Of a stretch of 64,000 bases of DNA, positions 46,734 to 57,854 are shown one piece after another; the stretch's first letter is position 1, and the number at the start of each line of letters is the position of its first letter. The stretch comes from Cylicocyclus nassatus (lineage: Eukaryota; Nematoda; Chromadorea; Rhabditida; Strongylidae). The notes below the pieces were generated by a model. That model was not told where the DNA came from, searched no databases, and saw only the letters and a list, made by a program, of their open reading frames with translations. Position numbers and translations under genes: made by a program. Location of the stretch: positions 49,721,585 to 49,785,584 of the forward strand of contig CATQJL010000316.1 of NCBI GenBank assembly GCA_958299035.1, given 5' to 3'.

Positions 46734-48723
46734 TACTTGGGTCCGAATCGAATAGAAATTCGATCATTCGAATAAAACATTCGAATATATTCGTATTCGA
46801 AATTCGATATTCGGAGTTCTTCCGTTTTCGAATAATGATCGAAACTCGAATAATTGAGAAAACGGGGTTTCGAATAAAATTCGAAACTCGAATAATCAAA
46901 AATCAGGGTTTCGAATGAAATTCGAAAACTCGAATAATCAAAAGACGAAGATTCGAATATTATTGGAAAACTCGAATAATCAAAAAACGAGGATTCGAAT
47001 AGATTTTATTCCAATGTTTTATTCGAATGTTTATTCGAATTCGTATTCGAATGAACTCCGTATTCAGATTATTCGACTTTGTTGCAGAGCCAGCTGCAGA
47101 GTATCAAGCTCACTTCGTCCTCGTTTTGCAGAACTCGGTAATGCATCTTTTGCAACCGTTATGACCTCTGAACTTTATGGAGAGTCGCATTCTTCCGGCT
47201 GCTTGAGACAGTAAAAAATCACATGTGGATTTTAATAGATGCTTCTTCGACCAATGAGATGTTCGCACTGCTATTGGCACTAAATTTGTAAAGAAGCTAT
47301 CGAATTCAAGCTCATGTTCCGAGTTCATATATTGAAAGCGTTTTGAAATGCCTGTTCTTCTTTTTTTTGCATTGCTCGTGCTTGCGGTACGCAAAGCCCA
47401 CACTAGTGAGCACTCTTGCTCGCATAAGTTATATTGCACAACTGCCTCTATTCGCTACCTTAGAGTTTTTGCGAATTGGTGTATTGAGTGAAGGACATCG
47501 CAGTTGTAGTGGAAAACTAGACGGTTTAGATCGTCGTACGCGATTTGCCACTTACGAGATGTTTTCAAATGTAATGCCAGCTTACCACAAATGTTTAGCG
47601 TGTACAAGTTACTAAGAAGATAAATGCCCTGCATTCTGTACTTTTAAAATATGTTTCGAACAATTTGACGTTTGCCAAACCATATCGCCACTGAAATGCC
47701 CGCAGTATGCCAGGGGTGGAGGGGGGGGGGCGGATCCCCCCCTCCGAGAATGGGTCGCGAAATTTTTGAAACTTACCTATATGGGTTGTAAAAATGTGCA
47801 AACAACTTGTTTGTTTTTGTAAATAATTGAGATATTTTTCAAAATTTTTTAAAAATTCAAATTAGCCTTATAAAAAAAAATTTTCGGGGGTGTGGCGTCA
47901 GCCACGCCCCCTTTTTCCAGATTTCAGAGGTTGGGGACCCGCAAAAATTTTGAGAAGCACCCCAAAAATTTTTTCGGAGTGCGTGGCTCGCCACGCACCT
48001 TCATCTGAAAAAATTTTCGTCGCCCCCCTCCCCGTCCGAAATCCTGCGACCGCCATTGGCCCGGGGCTATAGGGAGATTTGTTTTCGCTTCGCGAATATT
48101 CGAATTCGATTTTTGGAGAAGTTTAAGCTGCGGGGCTGGGAGTTGGTAAAAGAAAGTAAGTGAGGGTGCTGATTATGAATGAAACTCTACTTTACATATT
48201 TTGGATTTTTGGAAAATCTTCAGCTACGAGGTTGGGAGTTGGTACAGGGGGGGAGCGGGGGAGGGGGGAGAGGAGGGGGTAAATGAGGATGCCGATTAAA
48301 CCCGGAATCTATTCTATCGATTACAGCGACTTTTGGAAGAGCTAGGAGTTGGTATAGGGGATACGAGGGTGCTGATTATGAATGGATCAGCTTCAGTCAG
48401 ATATGTCAGCAAGTTTGAGATATGTATGGTTGCTCTAGTTATTTGATAAATCATTCGAATAATTTATTCGCAATTCGACTTCCAATGTTCCAATGACTTC
48501 CAATGAATATATTCGATATTCATTCATTCGATATTTTTGATTTTCCGAATTTATTCGGAATTCATTCATTCGAGAATTTTCGAACCTCGAATTTATTCGA
48601 TATCCGTTTATTCGAGGTTTTTTATTTTCGAATTTATTCGATATTCGTTTATTCGAAAATCTTCCTTTTCGAATTTATTCGATATTCATTCATTCCATGA
48701 AAAATTTTCGAATTACCCAAGTA
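46734..48723 (+). mobile_element. Family E transposon, copy 1 (TTCGAA-rich)
   Basis: A 1990-bp element bounded by TACTTGGGTCCGAATCGAA and its partial inverse ACCCAAGTA, with TA on each side. TCGAATA arrays fill 300-400 bp at each end. The interior contains GGGAGTTGGTA(C/A) modules near 48,140, 48,235 and 48,345. A hAT-like MITE is inserted at 47717-48058. No transposase frame was seen, so it is non-autonomous or too decayed. Confidence 0.75.
47717..48058 (-). mobile_element. hAT-like MITE, second copy
   Basis: An inverted, diverged copy of 42496-42873 (shared GTGGCGTCAGCCACGCCCC hairpin and ACTTACCTATATGGGTT). Flanked by near-identical 8-bp words GCCAGGGG and GCCCGGGG. The left terminal repeat is eroded. 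Confidence 0.75.
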
Positions 48724-48725
48724 TA

Positions 48726-49142
48726 ATACCTAGCATGCAAGCTGTTTTAGCTACTTTGTCAAGGAATTAATTTGCTAATCGTAACAGGCAAAAAAGCGAA
48801 GCAAGCGAAAAAAAGCTGTTCTAAATCGTATGTTATTTACGTTATATTCAAAAAAATTAGTATAAGTTTGTGTCTACCTGCAAAACTTGATTTTTCGTTT
48901 TACCAAGCTCTCTTAAAAAAAGTGTTCAAAATGCCGCCTAGAGTTAGATGTCCTGAAAAAGAGATGTAAGTGCCGTTTAGAATTAGAAGCAAACTCAGAA
49001 CTAATGCTAATGTATCTACACGTTGCTACTTGTAATTTATCTCGAACAATGTGCATGTATAATCGAGCGCCGGATTGTTCTGCGAATGATTTTGATGATC
49101 ATTCTAGAAGAACGGAACCTTACACAGTTCACATCAATGTAG
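48726..49142. other. Spacer between inverted family E copies
   Basis: About 420 bp of unique, non-repetitive DNA with no supported gene. It contains AAAATGCCGCCTAGAGTTAG after a possible acceptor-free region. Nothing assignable. Confidence 0.35.
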
Positions 49143-49804
49143 TATACTTGGATAATTCGATAATTTTTCATCGAATGAATGAATATCGAATAAATTCGAA
49201 GAAGAAAAATTTCGAATAAACGAATATCGAATAAATTTGAAAATCAAAAAAATCTCGAATAAACGAATATCGAATAAAATCGGAAAATCAAAAATATCGA
49301 ATGAATGAATTTCGAATAAATTCGGAAAATCAAAAATAAATGAATGAATTTCGAATAAATTCGGAAAATCAAAAATATCGAATGAATGAATATCGAATAT
49401 ATTCGAACATTGGAAGTCGAATTTCGAATAAACATTCGAATGAATTATCGAATAACTAAGGCAATCACATCTCAAACTTGCCGACATATCTGGCTAAAGC
49501 CGATTCAATCATAATCAGCCCCCTAGTAACCCCTATACCAACTCCTAGCTCAAAATTTTCCAAAAATTGCTGAAATTTATAAAATAGATTTCGCTTTTAA
49601 TCAGCACCCTCACTTACCCCTTTGTACCAACTCCCAACCTCGTAGCTTAAGATTTTCCAAAAATCGGCTGGAGCTAAAATCTAAAAATGAGAAACACTGC
49701 AACTTGGTGTAAGCACCTAACGAGCTGTTCGAATTCATAGTGGTAGGTGTGCGATCTTTTGAACCAATAAGGTGGCCATGTATGTACTTAAATTCCACAA
49801 ATGC

Positions 49805-49974
49805 TATAGGCCGTCCGCGCTGTGCTCGGAGAGCAACGCGGTTGCGTCCACTGAAGGTGGTTCATGACTGAAAGAGACGTAGAGAAAACAGGCGGCGAAA
49901 GTGCACGAAGGAAGAGGAGTGACACGCAGTGCACACCTTGCGCACTCTCCGCGCCCAGCGCGGACGGCCTATAC
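49805..49974. mobile_element. MITE with TATAGGCCGTCCGCGCT ends
   Basis: A 170-bp element with near-perfect 17-bp inverted ends TATAGGCCGTCCGCGCT, inside family E copy 2. The TATA at the ends may include a TA duplication. Confidence 0.75.
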
Positions 49975-50799
49975 GATACATTGTCTGTTCATCGGAGACT
50001 TTCGTCTTGTGTGGTATAAGCTAGTCGTGGACGAGGGCATGTGGTTTCCTTCGCGAGGCGAGCACAAATGCCCCTATAACCCCGGGCATACTGCAGGCAT
50101 TTCAGTGGCGACTGGTATGGCAATACTCAAATTGTCTAAAACCTAGTCTGAAAGTACAGAATGCAGGGCATTTATCTTTTTAGTATGTTGTACACGCTAA
50201 ACATTTGTGGTAAGCTGCCATTATACATCTGAAGACATCTCGTAACTGGCAAATCGCGTACGGCGATCTAAACCGTCTAATCCTGCACTACAACTGCGAT
50301 GTCCTTTACTCAATACTAGTTGCGGTTCCCGGTCCCGCCCGGGCCGAGAGTCCAGAATGGCCCAGCATAGGGTGTGCTTCAAGATGTATACTTACCAGTC
50401 CTCCACTTTCTTCAGTTCATATCTTCTGTTCTCTCCTGCTTCACCTCCATGTCAGTTTTAGCGCTCGTGTAGTATCCGTGGTGAATAGTCTTCTTTCTTG
50501 ACCGGCTCGCTTCATGACACCGCATGCTCCTCACCGCAAAATGTGAATGATCTCTACCACCCCTTACTACTCACTTGGAGAAATGAATGGTATAGCCTTC
50601 ATTTTCCTAGATTTTAGTAAACAAAATCAATAAATCGATAGGAGGACCCAGCGAATTGTCGAAAAAAGTAGCCTATCTTTTGCGCCGTGGCTTGTTTATA
50701 GGGGAACAAAATTCAGCCTCTTTGGTTCACATACAAAGGAGTCTATAAGCCACAAACATCCTAACAAACACGATACAGTGTTTGAGTTTTATATATATA

Positions 50800-51509
50800 C
50801 CAGTGCGTCACCTCTGCTTCGCAGAGGTTCGCACTGGCTCTACTATCTATGTGCCTTACTCATTCTCGTAAAATCGTGGCACTGGAACTTACTGCCCTAT
50901 GCCGACTACCACGAATAAAATGTAAACAACCACTCATTTAGAAAGTCTTTTCACGTGAGATCGGTGATTTCGCGTGGATAAAACTTTTCGCAGGAAGACA
51001 AACGCAAATTTGGATAGTTTTTTGGATTTGTCACACCTTGGTAGTCGCCATAGAGGCAATAGTAACCGTGAGCTACATCTCTGATGAAAAATCTTCTTAA
51101 ACGCTTAGCTAGAACCTTGGCAAATTGACCATTTACACAACCAATTCGTTTTGGCGCCGTTTTCGTTATGTAGTAAACTTTCGACCACTCTTCTGGCTAA
51201 ACTCCACCGCTTGCACATTTGTTTACCAAACTCATCCACGACTCTGCAAAAAGTAGTGATACGGACCGAATTTTGCGGTCCAGAAGGTACAGAAGCCAGG
51301 TGGACCCGTTTGGCGCGCAATTTCTGAGGGATCCACTCGACGAATCTACTCGTGCTTTTGCATGATGGACTTTCATGAAGGTAGCATGCGCTACACAAAA
51401 TTTGGGCTTAGAACGCTGGCTGGAACACGCTCCACGAATTTCGTAACAGACACACTCACACACACACAAAGTCACGTAAACATCCTTAGCCCGTTATTAT
51501 AAGTTATGA
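50800..51509 (-). mobile_element. Non-autonomous Helitron, copy H3
   Basis: Minus strand A|TCATAACTTATAATAACGGG to hairpin plus GACGCACTGG|T. 710 bp, closest to H1/H2 in the interior. Inserted within family E copy 2. Confidence 0.87.
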
Positions 51510-52388
51510 TAGATACACCAACTCGCAAAAAACTCCAAGGTAACGAATAGGCAGTTTTGCAATAATTTATGCGAGCAAGAGTGCTCACTAGTGTGGGCTT
51601 TGCGTACCGCAAGCACGAGCAATGCAAAAAAAAGAAGAACAGGCATTTCAAAACGCTTTCAATATATGAACTCGGAACATGAGCTTGAATTCGATAGCTT
51701 CTTTACAAATTTAGTGCCAATAGCAGTGCGAACAATCTCATTGGTCGAAGAAGCATCTATTTAAATCCACATGTGATTTTTTACTGTCTCAAGCAGTCGG
51801 AAGAATGCGACTCTCCATAAAGTTCAGAGGTCATAACGGTTGCAAAAGATGCATTACCGAGTTCTGCAAAACGAGGACGAAGTGAGCTTGATACTCTGCA
51901 GCTGGCTCTGCAACAAAGTCGAATAATCTGAATACGGAGTTCATTCGAATACGAATTCGAGTAAACATTCGAATAAAACATTCGAATAAAATCTATTCGA
52001 AACCCCGTTTTTTGATTATTCGAGTTTTCGAATAATATTCGAATCCTCGTTTTTTGATTATTCGAGTTTTCGAATAATATTCGAAACCTCGTTTTTTGAA
52101 TATTCGAGTTTTCGAACTTTATTCGAAACCCTGTTTTTTGATTAATCGAGTTTCGAATTTTATTCGAAACCCCATTTTCTCAATTATTCGAGTTTCGAAT
52201 ATTATTCGAAAATGGAAGAACTCCGAATATCGAATTTCGAATACGAATATATTCGAATGTTTTATTCGAATGATCGAATTTCTATTGATTCGACCCAAGT
52301 ATACAATGCAGATGGCCTCAAATTTCTATGAAATAGGTCAAATCTTGCATTTATCATTAGAACGTGCAACGCTCAAAACCATAGATGT

Positions 52389-53372
52389 CTAGTACAATAT
52401 CTCGGACACATATTGCGAAAACACTTGGCAAATATTTGTTGTTACAGGAGCAATACGATCTGGTGGAATGTTTGTTGAAGGTTCATCAACCTCCAAGTCT
52501 CCTTCATGCGGTTTGTAATCACTGAAGGTGATTTAGCCTCGGGATAAGTGTCCAAAGCAATCCTGCCATTTGTTCATCGAAGGATAACCGCACATGTACA
52601 ACTCAGTCAATGATTCAAGTTGATACTGCGATGGAATTTTTGCCAGGCGAGGAGCGTAACCGACTAAAATAATTCATGTCTTCATGACGTTTTAGTGATG
52701 GCTAGTCTTTTAACGCAGTTGCCCCAAACACGAAAAAAAACCAAAAAAAAACAAATTTCCAAAACAGCCAAGGAATCTGTAACTTACCTAGTCCTTTATT
52801 CATCTCTTCGACGTGATAGTAGGACGTCGGGAACTTTTTCGCTCTCTCTTTGCAGATCATTCCGTCATATGTCATTCCACAATCCTCGTCAACTGTCAAA
52901 TCTTCTATGGTGTTCAACACTTTCAGATTTTGTTCTATAAGAACGATTTCTGCAGCAATTAACATATTTCAAGCTTTCGTCTTTTCATCCACCTGAATTT
53001 TGTACTTCCTGGTCTCCTCGAGTGAGATCATTATTGTATGGGGACAGCAGACCAAAATTTCGGCATGTGTCCTGAAATCTACCCAAGTCTTCAATATGGA
53101 CAAAGAGTGTTTAACCTCGATTGTTTGATCCAACACTTCTTGCATCATCTGTTCGTCGAATGAGGATGATGTTGATACGCAAGTAGAAATCATCACAATG
53201 TTCTGCTGAAAATGCAACTTGCATAACTGTTTTTGCTGATTCTAAGTTCAACGAGCTGACGAAAGGAAGCACCTATTGAATAGAACATGCTCGAGGTGTC
53301 TTCGAAGTTGGACCACAATAGACCGACGGTGAGAATGAAAAATGAAGTTGACTCTAATCTTCGTTCAAAGCT
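52389..53372 (-). CDS. Candidate five-exon gene, possible nonsense codon
   Basis: Exons 53253-53372, 53116-53205, 52993-53071, 52788-52949 and 52389-52663. Introns are 47, 44, 43 and 124 nt, with acceptors CATTTTCAG, GATTTCAG, GCTGCAG and ATTTTAG and a strong last donor CTAG|GTAAGT. Phases agree at every join. The first exon has a hydrophobic stretch (FFILTVGLLW); the first ATG is at 53288. The last exon reads LESLTELYMCGYPSM, leucine-rich-repeat-like. TAA at 52533-52535 ends the frame at ~193 residues (counted from 53372), yet the same frame continues 47 codons to TAG at 52389-52391. That could be a nonsense mutation, a base error, the true end, or skipped by an alternative 67-nt intron. Not recognised; might be an LRR protein. 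Confidence 0.5.
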
Positions 53373-53440
53373 CTAGTGATATGCTTTGCCGTTATCAGTG
53401 CAATTAAGCAAAATTTAGGACTAACTTTCAATGAGCCTTT

Positions 53441-53819
53441 AGGCTAAGGGCATACCTCACGCGATTTCAGTCGTAACGCGATCTGGCAACTTGCCAGATA
53501 CCTTCAAATTTGATACTGGCAGACCCTAAATGCACAGCATATTTAGTTTTGGTAAGTTGATAAAATACCTTACAATACCGCTCACGGAATAAGCAAAATT
53601 TCCGTGAATGTCGCGAAATTACGGAAATTCAGCGAAATTCCTGGAATTTTGCGAAACTTCGCGAACTTTCCGGAATTTCGCGAAATTCAAGGAAATTTTG
53701 CACATTTTGTGAGCGGTAGTGTATATTTCATACATTTAGAAACCCCTTACAATTATGCGCAATTGGAGTATTGCCAATTCGCGGCGCGACTGAAATCGCG
53801 TGAGATATTCCCTTAGCCT
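53441..53819. mobile_element. AGGCTAAGGGCATACC foldback, first of a tandem pair
   Basis: Ends AGGCTAAGGGCATACCTCAC and the inverse, with CGCGATTTCAGTCG/CGACTGAAATCGCG arms. The centre has been invaded by the MITE at 53578-53716. It abuts a second family member at 53,822. Confidence 0.75.
53578..53716. mobile_element. CCGCTCAC MITE, TA-flanked, nested
   Basis: A 139-bp element with ends CCGCTCACGGAATAAGCAAA and the inverse ending GTGAGCGG, TA on both sides. Internal GGAATTTCGCGAAATTC repeats form further hairpins. Confidence 0.85.
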
Positions 53820-53821
53820 TA

Positions 53822-54062
53822 GGCCTAAGGCATACCTCTCGCGATTTCACGAAATCGCCACATCCTCGCGACTTGGTGATTTGCCAAATGTCTAGAAATT
53901 AAGCATGCGAGGCTCTCAGATGCATTGATGCGTAGATTCCGTAAATTGTAACAGACACAGCAAGTCTGGCCCAAGCTAAGTGCGTTTACGACCAGCTATG
54001 GAGAGTCGCTGCAGTGCCAAATCGCGCGGCGACTAAAATCGTGTGAGGTATGCCTTAGGCCT
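53822..54062. mobile_element. Second AGGC...CATACC foldback
   Basis: Ends GGCCTAAGGCATACCTC and its inverse GAGGTATGCCTTAGGCC with CGCGATTT arms. Same terminal family as 53441-53819 but a different centre. Confidence 0.75.
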
Positions 54063-54089
54063 TAAGCGAAATTGGTGCATTATAGACCT

Positions 54090-54330
54090 CAGACAATAAC
54101 TCGGACGAGCGGCAGGCCTCTACCGGGCGGGCGATCATGCCTTCCGCCGCTCGTCCTCTGGACGAGCAGATATAAAGCAGGCGAGCGGAGTACCTTTAGC
54201 GAGCGATCATCGTACTTCCTCCACTCTCCCGGTAAAGGTACTCCGCTCGTCCGCTCGCATAAAACTGGACGAGCGGAGTGCCTTTGGCGGGCTCATATCC
54301 ATACCTTGTCCCGCTCTCCTAGAGATATTC
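54090..54330. repeat. GGACGAGCGG-rich foldback fragment
   Basis: Begins CAGACAATAACTCGGACGAG and contains several CTCCGCTCG/CGAGCGGAGT inverted segments. The terminal sequence recurs inverted at 56,838-56,866, so either two copies or the two ends of one ~2.8-kb unit are present. Confidence 0.6.
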
Positions 54331-54748
54331 CGGCTGTTTTTGAAGTCTGCAGGGTTTGACAGCTTATTGTCGTTGCGCTGATAACCTCACCTCTCTTGTG
54401 CTACACACAGATATGCTGAATTATTCGACTTATAGTTTATTACAACAGCTAACCACATGCAAAAGCAAATGCAATGAGCTTGCTCAGCGTTATAAAGTGA
54501 AACAGCACATAAATCGGAACGAAATTAAAAGCAAGAAAATAAACAACAATTCCACATTCTCATCCAATCCACATTCGAGGGCAAAAAGGTGCAAGAACGC
54601 ATCTACACATACGCGAAAAAATGCACTGTTCGTACCAAAACTCTTTCTAGAATCTTCTCATTTTTTTTCTTCCAACTTCTGACGCATTTTCATCTCCTGG
54701 TGCCGCACGCTTCTGTCGCTGAATTACATAAAATAAATATTAAATTGC

Positions 54749-55470
54749 TTATTTGTATAATGTTCTCACATCGCTAGGGAGCCATTTCCCCGACTCGAAA
54801 CTGTAAGATCGCACATCTCGCCTAAATTTGAGAAATAAATATGTAGAATGGTGAAACCGATTTTCTTGAACGTACAGTGCCATTTGCAGACACTTGAAGA
54901 GGTGAGGTCGCCAGTCCTTCTGCTGCTGTATCAGTTCATTCAAATTTTTGCCTCTTTCTTCAATCGTCTCTCCTAGGTTCTGGTAAAACCTTTAATGAAT
55001 TATTTGGTAGTCACAACAACTCTCGATCTTTAAAGGCAGCGTCCAGGCAGATCTGGACTTATGGGTATTTTACGTGGAAAGTACTTTTGGGGCCCTAACT
55101 AAGGCATTGCCCAAGCGGCAGCGCAGATAGTGGTCTAACGTCCGAGATATTCCCCTCGAAACTGGACCTCGCGATCGTATTCGCATGGATTCATGGCAGT
55201 TTCGCGCCAGGACACACGCTTTGCGCCTCGAATATGCGACCTACGATCGCGGGTCCAATTTCGAGGGGAATATCTCAGCCGTTAGAGCACTATCTGAGCT
55301 GCCGGTTGGGCAGTGGCTTAGTTAGAGCCCTAAAAGTACTTTCCACGTAAAAGCCTCATAGGTCCAGATCTGCCTGGACGCTGCCTTTAAAAGCTCACTT
55401 ATTGTTAGAATCTTCAAGATTGATGTCTATCCAGGCCTTGAATTCATCATCCCGAGACCCAACATGTCTT
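54749..55470 (-). CDS. Candidate gene, last three exons
   Basis: Exons 55399-55470, 54876-54989 and 54749-54821, TAA stop. Introns: 54990-55398 (52 nt once the MITE 55035-55385 and one TTTAAA copy are removed, donor AA|GTGAGC) and 54822-54875 (54 nt, GTACGT...TTTAG). Phases agree. The 85 visible residues are helical and charged (ETIEERGKNLNELIQQQ, HLFKCLQMA), ending SYSFESGKWLPSDVRTLYK. Upstream, 55,528-55,570 (LPEEIEEVLK, then a donor GTAAAAG) and 55,692-55,765 (YLREKGVHINNVLCIG, then donor GTAAGT) look like further exons, but I could not put them in phase. A 16-G run lies between them. Family not recognised; possibly coiled coil. Confidence 0.48.
55035..55385. mobile_element. GGCAGCGTCC MITE inside an intron
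   Basis: A 351-bp palindrome with ends GGCAGCGTCCAGGCAGATC and the inverse, flanked by TTTAAA on both sides (55029-55034, 55386-55391). It lies wholly within an intron of the gene ending at 54749. Confidence 0.85.
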
Positions 55471-55769
55471 CTAAAAAATCTACATATTGGTAATATTGTC
55501 AAACCTTGCCTCTAATTTGTCTTTTACCTTTCAACACTTCCTCAATCTCTTCTGGGAGGTTTTTGATGCTTCATTTCTTCCTCCGTTTTGGTTCATTCGC
55601 AAGGAGAATTCCTGGATCTGGGGGGGGGGGGGGGGGCGTGATCTAATGCACCTTGTAGATCGCACACTTGCCAAATCTTTTTAAAACTTACTCGTTCCAG
55701 CACAAACCGATACAAAGAACGTTGTTGATATGCACTCCCTTCTCTCTAAGATACCTTATTAACTTCGTT

Positions 55770-56871
55770 TTGAATTATATTGGTTCGGATCTCGGATAAA
55801 ACGTGGAGTCCCTGCAGCATTGGCCCGAGATCTTCAGAGCCACATTACTCTTCCTCATAACCCTCAAATTCCACGCGAGTTTTTTTTACGCTCAGACACT
55901 ATAAGAGCGGCAGAGCCGCGGCCTTCATTTCTCTGGTTTTGGTTCGCGGCTCAGCCGCTGCAATGCTTTGCCCTGTCATTAAGGGTCGCGGCTGAACCGG
56001 TGAGCCCATTTCCTCCAGCGGTTCGGCCGCACACGGGCCCAAAATAAGGCCGTGGGCGGGCCGGAGGCCTTTTGAGGCCGCGGCTCGTGGCTCTCAATGT
56101 CTGAAGTAAGAGAACCCCTCGCACGCGCGAATCCCTGAGTGTGTGAGGCAGACACCTCAGACAATCATGTGAGCACTTGCGACCCCTAACGGTACTTTTC
56201 GGCAGTGCGTGGGCGTTGAGTTCTTGGACTGAACATCCGCTACCCTAGATTTATTTTTTTGGCCACCCGCAACTCAATGTTAGCGCTAGGGACAGACTGC
56301 GGGAATTACTTTTATCAGAATACCGCGGCTTAGGAAAAGGCACTCGGGCGAGCCCAGGGCCTTATTACGCGCACTGCATACTTAGTTCTCGAACAAACCG
56401 CGGCTCTAAAGGGGACGGCTCTACAATATCACTCCGGCTGGCCCCGGGTCTTGCTGGACGCCACAATTACTGCATGTTGTAGGAGAGAATGCTACTCGCG
56501 TGAGATGCGCCCGGTGATAGGGCTACCTTCAGCATTTGCGTCGTTCGGCAAAAGTTAGGTAGCGTCAGGTTCCTAGCGAATGGGGTTCCGGGTCTCGGTT
56601 GAGTCTATAGGACTACTTGGTCCTGGACTTAGGTGGGCTGTCGGAAATTTTGGTATAGTGATTGTGGCTTTCATGCAAGGCCAAAGAATATCGCCGCCCA
56701 CCCGCTCGAGGGGATGGGCCGCCGCTGGTCAAATTAAGTCCGCCGCTCGCGAGCTCGGTAGCGAGGGTACGCCGCTCGTTCGCTAGAAAGCCGCACCCAC
56801 AAATCAAAGCTCGCCGCTCGCCCGGAAAGCCGTTAAGGCCTGCAGCTCGTCCAAGTTATTGTCTGGGATGA
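55770..56871. other. GC-rich unassigned region
   Basis: 55,900-56,130 is rich in CCGCGGCTC/GAGCCGCGG words. 56,690-56,866 is rich in CCGCCGCTCG and ends with the inverse of the 54,090 terminus (AGTTATTGTCTG). Probably transposon-derived. No gene supported. Confidence 0.4.
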
Positions 56872-57565
56872 CCAGTGCGTCACCTCTGCTTCGCAGAGGC
56901 TCGCATTGACTCTACTATCCACATGCCTTCCTCATAGTCGCAAAATGATGCCTTTGAGACTTACCTCGCGATGACGATCATCACGAATGAAATGTAAACA
57001 ACTACCCATTGCAAAAGCTTTTTCATGTAAGATCGGTGACTTTGAAGGAAAGAAAGTTCTGCAAAAAATTAAATGCTGTTCTGAATCAGTTACTGGAGTA
57101 TAATGGCTTGATAGTCGCCATAAGGATGATGACAACATGAGTCACACCTCTGAGCAAAAACTTTCTCATATTCTCAGGTAAATCCTTGACAAATTGATCA
57201 TCTACTAAATCATTTCTTCTTGACACCAATTTTGCGTGAAAGTAAACTTCTTGCTCACTTTTCGGGCCAGAATCCATGGTTTGCAGATTTACTTGCTAAA
57301 CGAATCCACGACTTGGAAAAAGTCCAATTACAGGCCCATTTTGGCGCGCAAAAGGTCGCGTCTATCCGTTTGGCGCAAATTTTACAGGTTTCAATTATCG
57401 GATCGGCTTGTGCTTTTGCTTTTTCCCACATGCTGATAGGCTGCTACTAGAAAAATTCTACCTCAAGACTTTTGCTGGAACTCGCTCTACGAATTTCGTG
57501 ACGGACAGAGATTCACACACACACACAAACGTAAACAACCCTTAGCCCGTTGTTATAAGTTATGA
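56872..57565 (-). mobile_element. Non-autonomous Helitron, copy H4
   Basis: Minus strand A|TCATAACTTATAACAACGGG to CTGG|T with the same 3' hairpin; 694 bp and more diverged internally than H1-H3. It starts 5 bp after the GC-rich terminal repeat. Confidence 0.85.
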
Positions 57566-57620
57566 TTGCTAAAAACGAAAGTGGTCTCTTACGTTGAAGG
57601 CAACACCTAATTTCCCCTTG

Positions 57621-57854
57621 GTCTCGGGCAGAGTTCACGCGATTTGATCTCACGATTCAATCGCTTCAAGACAGGTGTTACGAGTTCATTGCATGTCGAT
57701 ATCCTTGTATTTCGGTTGTGATACCCAGTCACGATTAGTCTGTTGGAAAACTATCACAACCGAGATGCAAGAAGATCGGCATGCAACGATATTGTTACAG
57801 TTGTCTTGTTGCGATCAACTGCAACGATCAAATCGCGTAAACTCTGCCCGAGAC
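57621..57854. mobile_element. GTCTCGGGCAGAG MITE
   Basis: Ends GTCTCGGGCAGAGTT and the inverse, continuing ACGCGATTTGATC/GATCAAATCGCGT. 234 bp. A second inner pairing TTTCGGTTGTGATA/TATCACAACCGAGA is present. Confidence 0.8.

Larger units (their letters stand above)
49145..52301 (-). mobile_element. Family E transposon, copy 2, inverted
   Basis: Bounded by TACTTGG and CCCAAGTA with TA on both sides; 3157 bp including a Helitron (50800-51509) and a MITE (49805-49974). The ends and several interior blocks (e.g. the 47,343-47,420 vs 51,585-51,660 segment and 47,480-47,650 vs 50,150-50,320) match copy 1 in inverse orientation. Confidence 0.75.

Noticed and set aside
46739..52300. Frames of Ile/Arg/Phe/Asn in TTCGAA arrays
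   Set aside because: They are translations of TCGAATA repeats on both strands.
53604..53816. Phe/Asn-rich 70-codon frame
   Set aside because: It lies on the GGAATTTCGCGAAATTC repeats of a MITE and is palindrome-derived.
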